Origin: Mariniflexile gromovii
Lineage (GTDB): Bacteria; Bacteroidota; Bacteroidia; Flavobacteriales; Flavobacteriaceae
Assembly (NCBI RefSeq): GCF_017814435.1
Contig: NZ_JAGJCB010000001.1
Span: forward strand, 258,814-322,813
DNA: 64,000 nt
Direction: 5' to 3'
The notes under the pieces were generated by a model. That model did not search any database and was not told where the DNA came from. It saw only the letters and a list, made by a program, of their open reading frames with translations. Made by a program: the position numbers and the translations under genes. Shown piece by piece: positions 26,573 to 36,142 of the stretch (positions are counted from its first letter, which is position 1; the number at the start of each line of letters is the position of its first letter).

Positions 26573-26605
26573 CAAATATCATAAATTATAGTGGATTATT
26601 CCAAA
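26573..26605 (-). promoter_or_regulatory. Candidate his operon promoter
   Basis: On the minus strand TTTG (26605-26602) is followed after 21 bases by GATATTTG (26580-26573), one mismatch from the Bacteroidota -7 consensus TAnnTTTG. Transcription would start just before the leader peptide ATG at 26553. Confidence 0.5.
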
Positions 26606-26713
26606 TAAAAACAACAAATCTTATAAGTATTAGATATTATATATTTTTAAGTAAAAATAATTAGCTAAAATTCAAAATATCTTTAAAATTTCTGAATTAT
26701 TTAGTCAGCTTTC

Positions 26714-27529
26714 TTATTGGTTTCCTAAAATTATAGGTAAACCACTATCGCCAGAACCGATAACAATTACTTTGCTATTTGGAGATTCGGCTAATTTCAT
26801 AGTAGCATCAATACCTTTATCTTGCAATATCTTGTCAGTTAATGAAGCACTTAATATTCTGTTTGATTCTGCTTTACCTTCAGCTTCAATAATTACTTTT
26901 TCAGCTTCTTTAGATGCTGTAACCAATCTGAACTCATATTCTAATGATTCTTGTTCTTGTTTCAACTTACGCTCTATCGCATCTTTAATTGTTGATGGTA
27001 ATGTTACATCGCGCACCAAAACTTCATTCAATTGGATGTATTGAGGCTCAACTATTTTTTTTGTCTCTTCAAAAATTTCTTGCTGAATAGCATCTCTTTT
27101 ACTTGAATATAATTGTTCGGGAGTATAACGTCCCACAACACTACGTGCAGCCGAACGTATAGCAGGTAACAACACACGCTCTACATACATTTCACTTTTT
27201 TCTTGATGTAACTTTCCTAAATCTACAAAATTAGGTTGAAACCAAATAGATGCTTCTAATTTGATATCTAATCCGTTTGAAGATAAAACATTCATTTTTT
27301 CTAGCATTTCTTGCTGACGTACTTCATAAATAAAAACCTTGTTCCAAGGTGCTACTATATGAAAACCCTCTCCCAAAGCAGGTTCATCAATAACAACTCC
27401 TTCTCCAAAGGTTCTAAACAATACACCTGCTTGACCTGAGCCAATAGTTACTGCTGATTTTGTAAGTAAAACAATTAGTATGATTGCACCAATAATTATT
27501 GGGAATGCCACTTTTGGTAATTTTTCCAT
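26714..27529 (-). CDS. SPFH/prohibitin-family membrane protein
   Basis: The 271-residue protein has one N-terminal membrane helix (about 8-25, FPIIIGAIILIVLLTKSA), then an SPFH domain (VTIGSGQAGVLFRTFGEG through about 190). A charged helical region (about 185-235, KLKQEQESLEYEFRLVTASK, EAEKVIIEAEGKAESNR) probably mediates oligomerisation. Prohibitins form ring assemblies in membranes that modulate proteases and membrane order. It lies 12 bases downstream of the VWA-protein gene, suggesting co-transcription. Confidence 0.88.
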   Translation of the reverse strand: MEKLPKVAFPIIIGAIILIVLLTKSAVTIGSGQAGVLFRTFGEGVVIDEPALGEGFHIVAPWNKVFIYEVRQQEMLEKMNVLSSNGLDIKLEASIWFQPNFVDLGKLHQEKSEMYVERVLLPAIRSAARSVVGRYTPEQLYSSKRDAIQQEIFEETKKIVEPQYIQLNEVLVRDVTLPSTIKDAIERKLKQEQESLEYEFRLVTASKEAEKVIIEAEGKAESNRILSASLTDKILQDKGIDATMKLAESPNSKVIVIGSGDSGLPIILGNQ

Positions 27530-27541
27530 TTCTATTTTTAT

Positions 27542-29575
27542 TTATATTAATCCGTTATATTTTCTTAAAAACCACTCTAAAGACAAGCATAAAGCGATGA
27601 TGATGAGTAGATATTTCCAATCTATCAAAGGTAAGCTATTTTTATGTCTTTTTTGTATGGTTGCGAATCTACTATCGTTTAATAGACTTTCCACTAAAGT
27701 CTCTGTATTGTTTATGAAAAAACTTTTTCCTTGGCTATTGCTAGCTAATTGTTCCAATTTTGTAACATCAGCATTTAAAAATTGTTGTTCTACGTTATAT
27801 TCTAAAATTTTAAAATTGCCAGATTTTGATATGTTTTCTTTTGAAGCACTAACTGTAAATTCGTAATCGGAAGCTGGCAAGCTACTTAAATCTACTTGAT
27901 AATTTGTGTTATTTAAAATTAAAGGAAACTTTTTCGTTTCGTTTGAATCCTTATTTTTTACTGTGATATTAAGGGTTTCACGAGTATCAAAAACATAATT
28001 TTTATCAAAAAATTCAGCTTTAATAATAACATTGGTATTGCCATTGTAAAATGATACGTATTCTAAATTCAGTCTACTTTTTTGTTTGTTTGAAGCTGTG
28101 TATTGAATAAGCTTACCTATAAAATTATCAAAAGCATGAAACGATTTATTGTTTAAATAACTTTGTGCGCGCCATTGCCAAATATTTTCACCAAACAAAA
28201 CCGCTTCTCGCCTACCAACAGTTTCAAAAGTTGCCAATAAGGGCTCTTTTTTTGAAATGCCATGAATCGTTTTATCCAAAATAGTTTCAACAGGAACGGT
28301 AAATGATGTGGTTCCGTAATTGGAATTTAACGGTGGGAACGATTCAAAATCAATATCATCAACAATAAACGGCGCATAATTTTTGTTTAATTCAGCTTGA
28401 TAATTTTCTGTTTGACCTGTTATTTCGTGGGTAAATGTTTTGTTGATTTTATTTAGAAAATTCAAATCGGTTTTTGTTCCAATAATAGTAAATTTATTCT
28501 TATTTTCTGAATTTAAAACTTCATACAGTTTATTAAATTTATTATTTGGTTGATACAAAATAACTAATTGAAAATCTTTTATTTGATTTAAAATTTCATT
28601 TGAATTTAAAATGAATACGGAGCGTTGTTCGTTACTTTCAATACTCTTTTTTATAGCACCTAAATCTGGGTGAATAACATCGCTTACTAATGCTATTTTG
28701 GTTTTTTGGTCAATAACTTCAATAGCAAAATTTTTAAAGTTGTTGATGGTGTTTTTTTCATTACCCAAGGGTTCCAACAAAGCCTTATAAGCGTGTACCC
28801 CAACCGTATTTGCAGGCAAATTAAAGTTTAAAACTTTGGAATTATTCTGCTTTGTAAAGTTTATAGTTTCAGAATACACAACCGTATTACCATTTATAAC
28901 CACAAACCTAGAGTTTACACTTGTGCTGCCATTGTAAACCAATATAGTTTCAACCGGAAACTGGTTTTTTAAATAGGCATACTTGTTTACGTTTAGCTGC
29001 TGAATTTTTAAATCGGTATGTTTTATGGTATCTCCTAAAATTACAGGATATATTGGTTGTTTGTAGCTCGTATAATCAAACTCATAATTATTACCGTAAG
29101 TTTGATTGCCATCGGAAATCAAAATAGTTGGTGAAATAGATTGCTTATAAATTTGACTTAACTGACTGAAAGCATCTTCTATATTGGTTTGATTTTCGGC
29201 GAATGTTGTACTATCAGAAGCTTTTAACCTATCGCCAAAAGTATAGGTTTCAATATTGAATTTCGTATTTAAGTCTTTATTGTTTTTTAATTTTTCAACT
29301 AAAGATTTAGAGTTGGCATCTTGATTTAGGTATTTTATAGAACTAGAATTATCAACCGCAAGCACCAAATTAGGCTTTATGGTGGAAAGCGTGATTTGTT
29401 CCAGCTTAGGATTGATGAGCAATAATAAAACAGAAAAAACAGTTAAAAACCTTAAAAACAAAAAAAGCATGTTCAGTTTTGACATGCTTTTTTTGTTGAA
29501 TTTATACTGAAATCCTGCTATGAATAAAGCTGTAATTCCTGCTAAAATTATATATACTAAAGTTTCTGTTTGCAT
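27542..29575 (-). CDS. VWA-like domain membrane protein
   Basis: The 677-residue protein has two N-terminal membrane helices (about 6-22, 36-59), then a von Willebrand A-like segment beginning LVLAVDNSSSIKYLNQ, where D-N-S-S-S fits the DxSxS metal site and SPTILISDGNQTYG the later Asp. Long beta-rich repeats follow, and a C-terminal helix LPLIDWKYLLIIIALCLSLE precedes a basic tail. The layout resembles the BatA/BatB-like membrane proteins of Bacteroidota, but no MoxR ATPase is adjacent. The function is unknown. It is probably co-transcribed with the SPFH gene. Confidence 0.75.
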   Translation of the reverse strand: MQTETLVYIILAGITALFIAGFQYKFNKKSMSKLNMLFLFLRFLTVFSVLLLLINPKLEQITLSTIKPNLVLAVDNSSSIKYLNQDANSKSLVEKLKNNKDLNTKFNIETYTFGDRLKASDSTTFAENQTNIEDAFSQLSQIYKQSISPTILISDGNQTYGNNYEFDYTSYKQPIYPVILGDTIKHTDLKIQQLNVNKYAYLKNQFPVETILVYNGSTSVNSRFVVINGNTVVYSETINFTKQNNSKVLNFNLPANTVGVHAYKALLEPLGNEKNTINNFKNFAIEVIDQKTKIALVSDVIHPDLGAIKKSIESNEQRSVFILNSNEILNQIKDFQLVILYQPNNKFNKLYEVLNSENKNKFTIIGTKTDLNFLNKINKTFTHEITGQTENYQAELNKNYAPFIVDDIDFESFPPLNSNYGTTSFTVPVETILDKTIHGISKKEPLLATFETVGRREAVLFGENIWQWRAQSYLNNKSFHAFDNFIGKLIQYTASNKQKSRLNLEYVSFYNGNTNVIIKAEFFDKNYVFDTRETLNITVKNKDSNETKKFPLILNNTNYQVDLSSLPASDYEFTVSASKENISKSGNFKILEYNVEQQFLNADVTKLEQLASNSQGKSFFINNTETLVESLLNDSRFATIQKRHKNSLPLIDWKYLLIIIALCLSLEWFLRKYNGLI

Positions 29576-29641
29576 TTACGATTGACGATTTTTTTGATTG
29601 ACGATTTTATAAATTCTAAAATCGTAATTCGTAAATCTTAA

Positions 29642-30388
29642 CTAGGTTAACATTCCTCCATCAACATTTAGCGTTTGTCCTGTAACATAGGCACTCATAT
29701 CGCTTGCTAAAAACACACATACATTCGCTACATCTTCTGGAGTGCCGCCGCGTTTTAACGGGATTCCTGCTCTCCATCCTTTTACTACTTCTTCATCTAA
29801 TTTAGCGGTCATTTCGGTTTCAATAAAACCTGGAGCAACTACGTTGCTACGGATATTTCTAGAACCTAATTCTAAGGCCACCGATTTTGAAAAACCTATA
29901 ATTCCAGCTTTAGAAGCAGCGTAATTGGTTTGTCCTGCATTTCCTTTTACACCTACTACCGAACTCATATTGATAATAGAGCCTTTGCGTTGTTTTAGCA
30001 TGGTTTTTTGAACTGCTTTCGTCATGTTGAAAACCGATTTCAAGTTCACTTCTATAACAGTATCAAAATCTTCTTCAGTAATACGCATTAATAAATTATC
30101 TTTAGTAATACCAGCATTGTTTACCAATACATCGATGCTACCAAATTCTGCAACCACATCATCTGCTAATTTTTGGGCTTCATCAAAGCTAGCTGCATTA
30201 CTTTTATATCCTTTAGCTTTTACGCCTTGGGCAATTAATTCTTTTTCAAGTTCGTTAGCAGCCTCAACAGAACTACTATATGTAAACGCAACATTAGCGC
30301 CTTGTGCAGCAAAAATTTGGGCGATACCTCTACCTATACCTCTACTGGCACCTGTAATGATGGCTGTTTTTCCTTCTAATAATTTCAT
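29642..30388 (-). CDS. fabG: 3-oxoacyl-[ACP] reductase
   Basis: FabG reduces 3-oxoacyl-ACP with NADPH in fatty acid elongation. The 248-residue short-chain dehydrogenase has TGASRGIGRGIAQIF (cofactor loop), NNAGITKDNLLMRI, the catalytic Ser in INMSSVVGVKG and the YAASKAG Tyr-Lys pair, ending GQTLNVDGGML. These match genuine FabG more closely than generic SDRs. A perfect -7 element TATATTTG lies at 30417-30424 on the minus strand. Confidence 0.95.
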   Translation of the reverse strand: MKLLEGKTAIITGASRGIGRGIAQIFAAQGANVAFTYSSSVEAANELEKELIAQGVKAKGYKSNAASFDEAQKLADDVVAEFGSIDVLVNNAGITKDNLLMRITEEDFDTVIEVNLKSVFNMTKAVQKTMLKQRKGSIINMSSVVGVKGNAGQTNYAASKAGIIGFSKSVALELGSRNIRSNVVAPGFIETEMTAKLDEEVVKGWRAGIPLKRGGTPEDVANVCVFLASDMSAYVTGQTLNVDGGMLT

Positions 30389-30448
30389 TATTTTATTGTA
30401 TAAATTAATTGACTTTCAAATATAGTAATTACAAATTGTATGAAATAA

Positions 30449-30480
30449 AAAAAACATCACAAATTCTTGTGATGTTTTTT
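30449..30480 (-). terminator. Terminator of the DUF4082 lipoprotein gene
   Basis: A perfect 14-bp stem AAAAAACATCACAA/TTGTGATGTTTTTT with a 4-base loop, followed on the minus strand by a T-rich tract. Confidence 0.85.
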
Positions 30481-30497
30481 GGAAGAAATTTAATACT

Positions 30498-31076
30498 TTA
30501 ATTAGATGCTTTAAATTTAACATCCACCATACCAATAAAGTAGGTATTTGAGCCTAATGACGGCATGAGTTGGTTTATGTTATTCCCAGTACTCGATCCA
30601 GAATTTGTAATTAAAACATCTCCGATTTCTACAGGGAAAATCGTATTTCCCGAATCATTAAACGTATAAAAATTATTAGTATTGACTGATACAAAGTATG
30701 CCACACCAGACTGAATGTTGATAGGGTCTATTTCTTCATAAGATAACAATCCTGATGTAGATGTTATATATTTTGTAACTAAAACCTCTTCGGTATCTGC
30801 ATTAAATAGAGTAACTCGGTATTCACCGTTGTTAGGTATTCTAATCCCTAGCGAAGTAATACTGCCACTTTTAAAAGTTTTGAACCTATAACCAACTTCC
30901 TTTATAAATTCCCAATCCACCATTGTGTTTTGTAATCCTATATAACCACTCTCTATTAACGATTTCATTGGATATTGCGAAGGGATTTCAGTAATAATAT
31001 CATCATCTTTTTTAGAACAACTGCTAAGAACAATAGCCAAAAGCAATAAGGCTTTAATAAGTTTTTGAGCTTTCAT
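30498..31076 (-). CDS. DUF4082-type lipoprotein
   Basis: The 192-residue protein has a lipoprotein signal (MKAQKLIKALLLLAIVLSSC, Cys20), an acidic linker KKDDDIITEI and a single DUF4082-like beta domain (GYRFKTFKSGSITSLGIRIP, VTLFNADTEEVLVTK, GVAYFVSVNTNNFY). The family has no established function. It stands alone with its own terminator between sucD and fabG. Confidence 0.8.
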   Translation of the reverse strand: MKAQKLIKALLLLAIVLSSCSKKDDDIITEIPSQYPMKSLIESGYIGLQNTMVDWEFIKEVGYRFKTFKSGSITSLGIRIPNNGEYRVTLFNADTEEVLVTKYITSTSGLLSYEEIDPINIQSGVAYFVSVNTNNFYTFNDSGNTIFPVEIGDVLITNSGSSTGNNINQLMPSLGSNTYFIGMVDVKFKASN

Positions 31077-31143
31077 GATTTCTTGTTTTAATGATTTATA
31101 CTATTATATCCATTAAGTCAAAATTTTGTTACCCTTATTATAT

Positions 31144-31179
31144 AAAAAAAACCGTTAACTAATAATTAGCTAACGGTTT
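31144..31179 (-). terminator. Terminator of sucD
   Basis: A 13-bp stem with one mismatch (AAACCGTTAGCTA/TAGTTAACGGTTT on the minus strand) is followed by seven T (31150-31144). Confidence 0.8.
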
Positions 31180-31203
31180 ATATTTTGTGGCATTTATGTA
31201 TTA

Positions 31204-32076
31204 TTATCCTAATACTTCAGCTACTTTTTTACCTATTTCAGCAGGAGAATCCACAACGTGAATGCCACATGCTCTCATAATCTTCTTTTTTGCTTGTGCG
31301 GTATCATCACTTCCGCCAACAATAGCACCAGCGTGTCCCATGGTACGTCCAGCAGGAGCAGTTTCTCCAGCAATAAATCCTATAATTGGTTTTTTGCTAC
31401 CACTTGCTTTATACCAGTGTGCAGCATCAGCTTCCAATTGCCCTCCAATTTCACCAATCATAACAACGGCTTCCGTTTCTGGGTCGTTAATCAATAATTC
31501 AACAGCTTCTCTGGTTGTAGTTCCAATAATTGGATCGCCACCAATACCAATAGCTGTTGTGATACCTAAACCTTGTTTTACAACTTGGTCTGCCGCTTCA
31601 TAAGTTAAAGTTCCTGATTTAGAAACGATACCTACTTTTCCTTTTTTGAAAACGAAACCTGGCATGATACCAACTTTAGCTTCACCTGGGGTGATAACAC
31701 CTGGACAGTTAGGACCTATTAAACGACAATCTTTATTTTTTATATAATTTGAAGCCGTAATCATATCGGCAACAGGAATACCTTCAGTAATAGTGATAAT
31801 CACTTTAATACCAGCATCAGCAGCTTCCATAATAGCATCGGCAGCAAATGCAGGTGGTACAAATATAATGGTTGTGTCTGCTCCAACTTGTTCTACAGCA
31901 TCCTTTACCGTATCGAATACAGGCTTATCTAAATGTGTTTGACCACCTTTTCCTGGGGTAACACCACCTACAACGTTCGTTCCGTATTCAATCATTTGGC
32001 TTGCATGAAACGTTCCTTCGCTACCTGTAAAACCTTGAACTATTATTTTTGAATCTTTGTTTACTAAAACACTCAT
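31204..32076 (-). CDS. sucD: Succinate-CoA ligase, alpha subunit
   Basis: SucD forms the CoA-binding and phospho-histidine subunit of the TCA-cycle succinyl-CoA synthetase. The 290-residue protein starts with the Rossmann CoA-binding part ([18 protein letters not shown]), has [20 protein letters not shown], and the phosphorylated His in [11 protein letters not shown]. SucB/C is not in the window. A -7 element TATTTTTG lies just upstream (32105-32112, minus strand). It follows the lpx/efp block on the same strand and may also be expressed from it. Confidence 0.97.
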   Translation of the reverse strand: MSVLVNKDSKIIVQGFTGSEGTFHASQMIEYGTNVVGGVTPGKGGQTHLDKPVFDTVKDAVEQVGADTTIIFVPPAFAADAIMEAADAGIKVIITITEGIPVADMITASNYIKNKDCRLIGPNCPGVITPGEAKVGIMPGFVFKKGKVGIVSKSGTLTYEAADQVVKQGLGITTAIGIGGDPIIGTTTREAVELLINDPETEAVVMIGEIGGQLEADAAHWYKASGSKKPIIGFIAGETAPAGRTMGHAGAIVGGSDDTAQAKKKIMRACGIHVVDSPAEIGKKVAEVLG

Positions 32077-32147
32077 TTTATATTATTTTTTAAATAAAGC
32101 TGCACAAAAATACTTTTTTTGCTCATACTTTTAGCAGCATTTAAGAT

Positions 32148-33086
32148 TTATTTTTTAGATTTTATAAACTGTAATATTTCGGGGATTTGCTTGATATTTG
32201 CCATTTCTTTCATTTCAGCTCTAGCTTCTTGTGCCGGTGTTCCCCAATAGGTTTTTCCACCTTCTAAAGATTTACTAATACCCGACTGTGCATGCAACAC
32301 CGCTTTTGCACCAATTGTTACGCCGCTTGTGCAACCTACTTGTCCCCAAAAAGTGACTTCATCTTCAACCACAACACAACCTGCAATACCAACTTGCGAT
32401 GCAATTAAGCATTTTCTACCAATAATGGTATCATGCCCAATTTGAATTTGATTGTCTAATTTAGAACCTTCTTTTATGGTGGTGTCTCCCGTAACACCTC
32501 TGTCTATGGTACAATTTGCACCTATATCTACATGGTCTTCAATAACTACACGACCACAAGACTTTAACCTATCAAAACCTTCAGGTCGTTTCTTGTAATA
32601 AAATGCATTTGCTCCTAAAACAGTTCCAGAATGAATGGTTACGTTGTTGCCAATAACGGCATCATCATAAATACTTACGTTTGCATGAATGATGCAGTTT
32701 TCGCCAATTACCACATTGTGCCCTATAAAACAATTGGGTTGGATTACTGAATTAGCGCCAATTACAGCAGAATCGGAAATACTGCTAGTAGCAACATTAA
32801 AAGGTTTGAAATAGTCGGTTAACTTATTGAAATCCCTAAAAGGATCATCACTAATCAATAACGCTTTTCCTTCAGGGCAATCAACTTCCTTATTTATTAA
32901 AATAATAGTAGCAGCTGAATTTAATGCCTTGTCATAATACTTGGGGTGGTCTACAAAAACAATATCCCCCGGTTCTACAACATGTATCTCGTTCATTCCT
33001 AGCACAGGGAAATCGGTGGTACCAACAAATTCACAATCAATTAATCCTGCAATTTGTTTTAAAGTATGTGGGTTTGGAAACTTCAT
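32148..33086 (-). CDS. LpxD-like acyltransferase paralogue
   Basis: The 312-residue protein has an LpxD-type N-terminal domain (IAGLIDCEFVGTTDFPVLGM, GDIVFVDHPKYYDKAL) and a left-handed beta helix of hexapeptide repeats with HSGTVLGANAFYYKKRPEGF, DHVDIGANCTIDRGVTGDTT and HDTIIGRKCLIASQVGIAG. The true lpxD lies about 3 kb upstream in the same block, so this is a second copy. The H in the IQIGHD segment, corresponding to the LpxD catalytic His, is retained. Its acyl acceptor may differ. Neighbours are efp and sucD. Confidence 0.85.
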   Translation of the reverse strand: MKFPNPHTLKQIAGLIDCEFVGTTDFPVLGMNEIHVVEPGDIVFVDHPKYYDKALNSAATIILINKEVDCPEGKALLISDDPFRDFNKLTDYFKPFNVATSSISDSAVIGANSVIQPNCFIGHNVVIGENCIIHANVSIYDDAVIGNNVTIHSGTVLGANAFYYKKRPEGFDRLKSCGRVVIEDHVDIGANCTIDRGVTGDTTIKEGSKLDNQIQIGHDTIIGRKCLIASQVGIAGCVVVEDEVTFWGQVGCTSGVTIGAKAVLHAQSGISKSLEGGKTYWGTPAQEARAEMKEMANIKQIPEILQFIKSKK

Positions 33087-33162
33087 TTATTTGTTTAGCT
33101 GTTAATTCGTTAAGTTGTCAAGTTGTTTTAAAAACAAATAAACACATCAACAAATAAACATA

Positions 33163-33729
33163 TTACTCTTTTACACGTTCTTTGTAAGTCCCTTTTTCGG
33201 TTTCTACCTTAATTTTATCACCTTCGTTTATAAACAGTGGCACGTTTACTATAGCTCCTGTTTCAACCGTTGCTGGTTTTGTAGCATTTGTTGCTGTATT
33301 ACCTTTTACTCCTGGCTCGGTTGCAGTAACTTCTAAAATAACACTTGCAGGCATTTCAACAGAAAGTGGCATATTGTCTTCAGCGTTAATAATTACCGTA
33401 ACTACCTCACCTTCTTTCATTAAACCGGGATTATCTAAAGCCGATTCCCTAAGTTGAATTTGGGTGTAATCTTCGGTGTTCATGAAGTGATAATATTCAC
33501 CATCATTGTATAAAAATTGGAATTTATGGGTTTCAACACGTACATCTTCCAATTTATGACCTGCAGAAAAGGTGTTATCCAACACTTTCCCGTTAGTTAC
33601 ACTCTTCATTTTCGTTCTAACAAACGCAGGTCCTTTACCTGGTTTTACGTGTAAAAATTCTATGATTTTATAGATGTCGTTATTATACCTAATACATAAT
33701 CCGTTTCTAATATCACTTGTAGTTGCCAT
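33163..33729 (-). CDS. efp: Elongation factor P
   Basis: EF-P helps ribosomes through poly-proline. The 188-residue protein has the three-domain layout, with the tip loop VKPGKGPAFVRTK of domain I (Lys32 at the position modified or used in other bacteria), VRVETHKFQFLYNDGEYYHF in domain II and EGDKIKVETEKGTYKERV at the C-terminus. The modification type cannot be told from the loop. It is embedded in the lpx block, an arrangement I recall as common in Bacteroidota. Confidence 0.96.
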   Translation of the reverse strand: MATTSDIRNGLCIRYNNDIYKIIEFLHVKPGKGPAFVRTKMKSVTNGKVLDNTFSAGHKLEDVRVETHKFQFLYNDGEYYHFMNTEDYTQIQLRESALDNPGLMKEGEVVTVIINAEDNMPLSVEMPASVILEVTATEPGVKGNTATNATKPATVETGAIVNVPLFINEGDKIKVETEKGTYKERVKE

Positions 33730-33847
33730 TTATTTTTTATTGTTTATTTGTATTTTACTAAGTCGTTTGTTGATTGTGTATATAATAAAGTTGATTATTG
33801 TTAAGTTGAAAACGACTAAACAACACCACAACAAACAACTTGTTTTT

Positions 33848-34633
33848 TTAATTTGATTTAAAATACCCCTTCATGATACCACGTTGTGAATCTTTTATAA
33901 ACTGAAGAATTTCATCACGCTCTGGAGTTGCTTCCATTTCAGCTTCAATAATTTCTGCTGCTTGGGTATTATTGTAGTTTTTCTGATAAAGAATTCTGTA
34001 TATATTTTGAATTTCCCTGATTTTCTCTGTTGTATAACCACGTCTTCTTAAACCCACCGAATTTATTCCAACATAGGATAAAGGTTCTCTTGCTGCTTTC
34101 ACAAAAGGAGGAACATCTTTACGAACTAAAGACCCTCCGGTAACAAAAGCATGACTCCCTACAGAAACAAATTGGTGTACCGCTGTCATACCTGCTAAAA
34201 CCACATAATCGCCAATGGTTATATGCCCAGCCAAAGTACTATTGTTTGAGAAAATACAGTTATTGCCAACAACACAATCGTGCGCAACGTGGCAATATGC
34301 CATAATTAAGCAATTGTTGCCAATAACGGTTTTCATTCTATCGGTAGTACCTCGGTTTATGGTAACACATTCTCTAATGGTTACATTATCTCCTATTTCA
34401 ACGGTGGTTTCTTCGTCGTTATATTTCAAGTCTTGTGGAACAGCTGAAATAACCGAACCAGGGAAAATATTACAATTTTTACCAATACGAGCACCTTCCA
34501 TAATGGTAACATTACTTCCTATCCAAGTACCTTCACCTATAGTTACATTATTATAAATAGTTGTGAATGGTTCTATTACAACATTTTTTGCAATTTTAGC
34601 ACCTGGATGCACGTAAGCTAGTGGTTGGTTCAT
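33848..34633 (-). CDS. lpxA: UDP-GlcNAc acyltransferase
   Basis: LpxA adds the first 3-hydroxyacyl chain in lipid A synthesis. The 261-residue protein is a hexapeptide beta helix (IGEGTWIGSNVTIMEGARIG, CHVAHDCVVGNNCIFSNNST) with the LpxA signatures ISAVPQDLKYNDEETTVEIG and NRGTTDRMKTVIG, and a helical C-terminus (GLRRRGYTTEKIREIQNIY). The catalytic His is in the AYCHVAHDC segment. The start is ATG 34633 (MNQPLAYVHPGA). Confidence 0.96.
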   Translation of the reverse strand: MNQPLAYVHPGAKIAKNVVIEPFTTIYNNVTIGEGTWIGSNVTIMEGARIGKNCNIFPGSVISAVPQDLKYNDEETTVEIGDNVTIRECVTINRGTTDRMKTVIGNNCLIMAYCHVAHDCVVGNNCIFSNNSTLAGHITIGDYVVLAGMTAVHQFVSVGSHAFVTGGSLVRKDVPPFVKAAREPLSYVGINSVGLRRRGYTTEKIREIQNIYRILYQKNYNNTQAAEIIEAEMEATPERDEILQFIKDSQRGIMKGYFKSN

Positions 34634-34735
34634 TTTTATGATTTTAATTTTGATAAAGTGGTAAAAATTTATGAGCAATATAAACTTTTCATTTCATAGA
34701 AAATTTTAATTATTGCTCGGGTCATTTATTGCCTA

Positions 34736-36142
34736 TTATTTAACTTTAGATATTTGAGCCATAAGTTCTGCTTCTGCACAAAGTTTCCCGTTTGCATACG
34801 CGTAACCTTGCATGTGACAAATACCACGACGAATAGGTGTAATTAACGAACATTTAAAAATTAAAGTATCGCCAGGAACTACTTTTTGTTTAAACTTAAC
34901 ATTATCCATTTTCATGAAAAACGTTAAATAATTTTCTGGATCAGGAACCGTATTTAGAACTAATATACCGCCAGTTTGCGCCATAGCTTCAACAATCAAT
35001 ACACCAGGCATTACAGGTGCTCCTGGAAAATGGCCAGCAAAAAACGATTCATTCATGGTCACATTTTTCATAGCAGTTACATGACTTTCTGAAAGTTCAA
35101 AAACCTTATCAATCATTAAAAAAGGCTGACGGTGAGGTAACATGGCCATAATTTGATTGACATCCATTAAAGGTGTTTGATTCAAATCTATTTCCGGAAC
35201 ATTGTTACGACGGTCGTTTTTTATAAGTTTTGAAAGTTTTTTAGCAAACTGGGTATTTACAAAATGCCCTGGTTTGTTGGCGATTACTTTACCACGAATT
35301 CGGGTTCCCACAAGCGCCAAATCTCCTAAAACATCCAATAGTTTATGTCTTGCCGCTTCATTTGGATAATGTAGTGTAAGATTATCCAAGATACCATTTG
35401 GCTTTACTGCAATAGTATCTTTTTTGAAGGCTACTTTAAGTTTTTCCATGGTTTCTGTAGATAATGGTTTATCAACATAAACAATGGCATTGTTTAAATC
35501 ACCCCCTTTTATCAATCCATTTTGAAGAAGCATTTCTATTTCGTGCAAAAAACTAAAGGTTCTTGCATTAGAAATTTCATCTTTAAAATCTGAAATTTGA
35601 TTTAAAGTGGCGTTTTGTGTACCTAAAACTTTGGTGCCAAAATCTACCATAGTGGTAATTTGATACTCTTTTGCCGGCATCAACAATATTTCACTTCCTG
35701 ATTCTTCATCGATATATGAAACAATATCTGTTACAACATATTCTTCTCTAAAATCATCAAGCTCAATAACTCCAGCTTTTTCTATAGCTTCAACAAAAAA
35801 TTTAGAAGACCCATCCATTATAGGGGGTTCTGAAGCATTCAATTCCACAAGTACATTATCAACATCTAAACCTACCAAAGCCGCCAAGACATGCTCTGAA
35901 GTTTGTATAATGACACCGTTTTTTTCTAAACATGTACCACGTTGTGTGTTTGTAACATAGTTGGCATCGGCTTCAATAACGGGCATTCCTTCTAAATCAA
36001 CACGTTTAAAAGTTAATCCTGAGTTAGCTTCAGCTGGTTTAAAAGTTAATGTTACGTTTTTTCCTGTGTGCAAACCAACGCCTGTTAAAGAAACTTCTTG
36101 CTTTATGGTTTTTTGCTTAATTTCAGTAGTTACTATTCCCAT
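34736..36142 (-). CDS. lpxC/fabZ: Bifunctional LpxC deacetylase / FabZ dehydratase
   Basis: The 468-residue fusion joins two envelope enzymes. Residues 1 to about 305 are LpxC, the zinc deacetylase that commits to lipid A, with [18 protein letters not shown], the zinc-binding His in [12 protein letters not shown], and [14 protein letters not shown]. From about 320, FabZ has [16 protein letters not shown] and the active-site [20 protein letters not shown] with catalytic His and Glu. Such fusions are characteristic of Bacteroidota. Its first 10 bases overlap the lpxD 3' end, so translation is coupled. Confidence 0.97.
   Translation of the reverse strand: MGIVTTEIKQKTIKQEVSLTGVGLHTGKNVTLTFKPAEANSGLTFKRVDLEGMPVIEADANYVTNTQRGTCLEKNGVIIQTSEHVLAALVGLDVDNVLVELNASEPPIMDGSSKFFVEAIEKAGVIELDDFREEYVVTDIVSYIDEESGSEILLMPAKEYQITTMVDFGTKVLGTQNATLNQISDFKDEISNARTFSFLHEIEMLLQNGLIKGGDLNNAIVYVDKPLSTETMEKLKVAFKKDTIAVKPNGILDNLTLHYPNEAARHKLLDVLGDLALVGTRIRGKVIANKPGHFVNTQFAKKLSKLIKNDRRNNVPEIDLNQTPLMDVNQIMAMLPHRQPFLMIDKVFELSESHVTAMKNVTMNESFFAGHFPGAPVMPGVLIVEAMAQTGGILVLNTVPDPENYLTFFMKMDNVKFKQKVVPGDTLIFKCSLITPIRRGICHMQGYAYANGKLCAEAELMAQISKVK

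Noticed and set aside
30024-30425. 133-residue plus-strand ORF opposite fabG
   Set aside because: It mirrors the fabG coding sequence and shows no independent motif.
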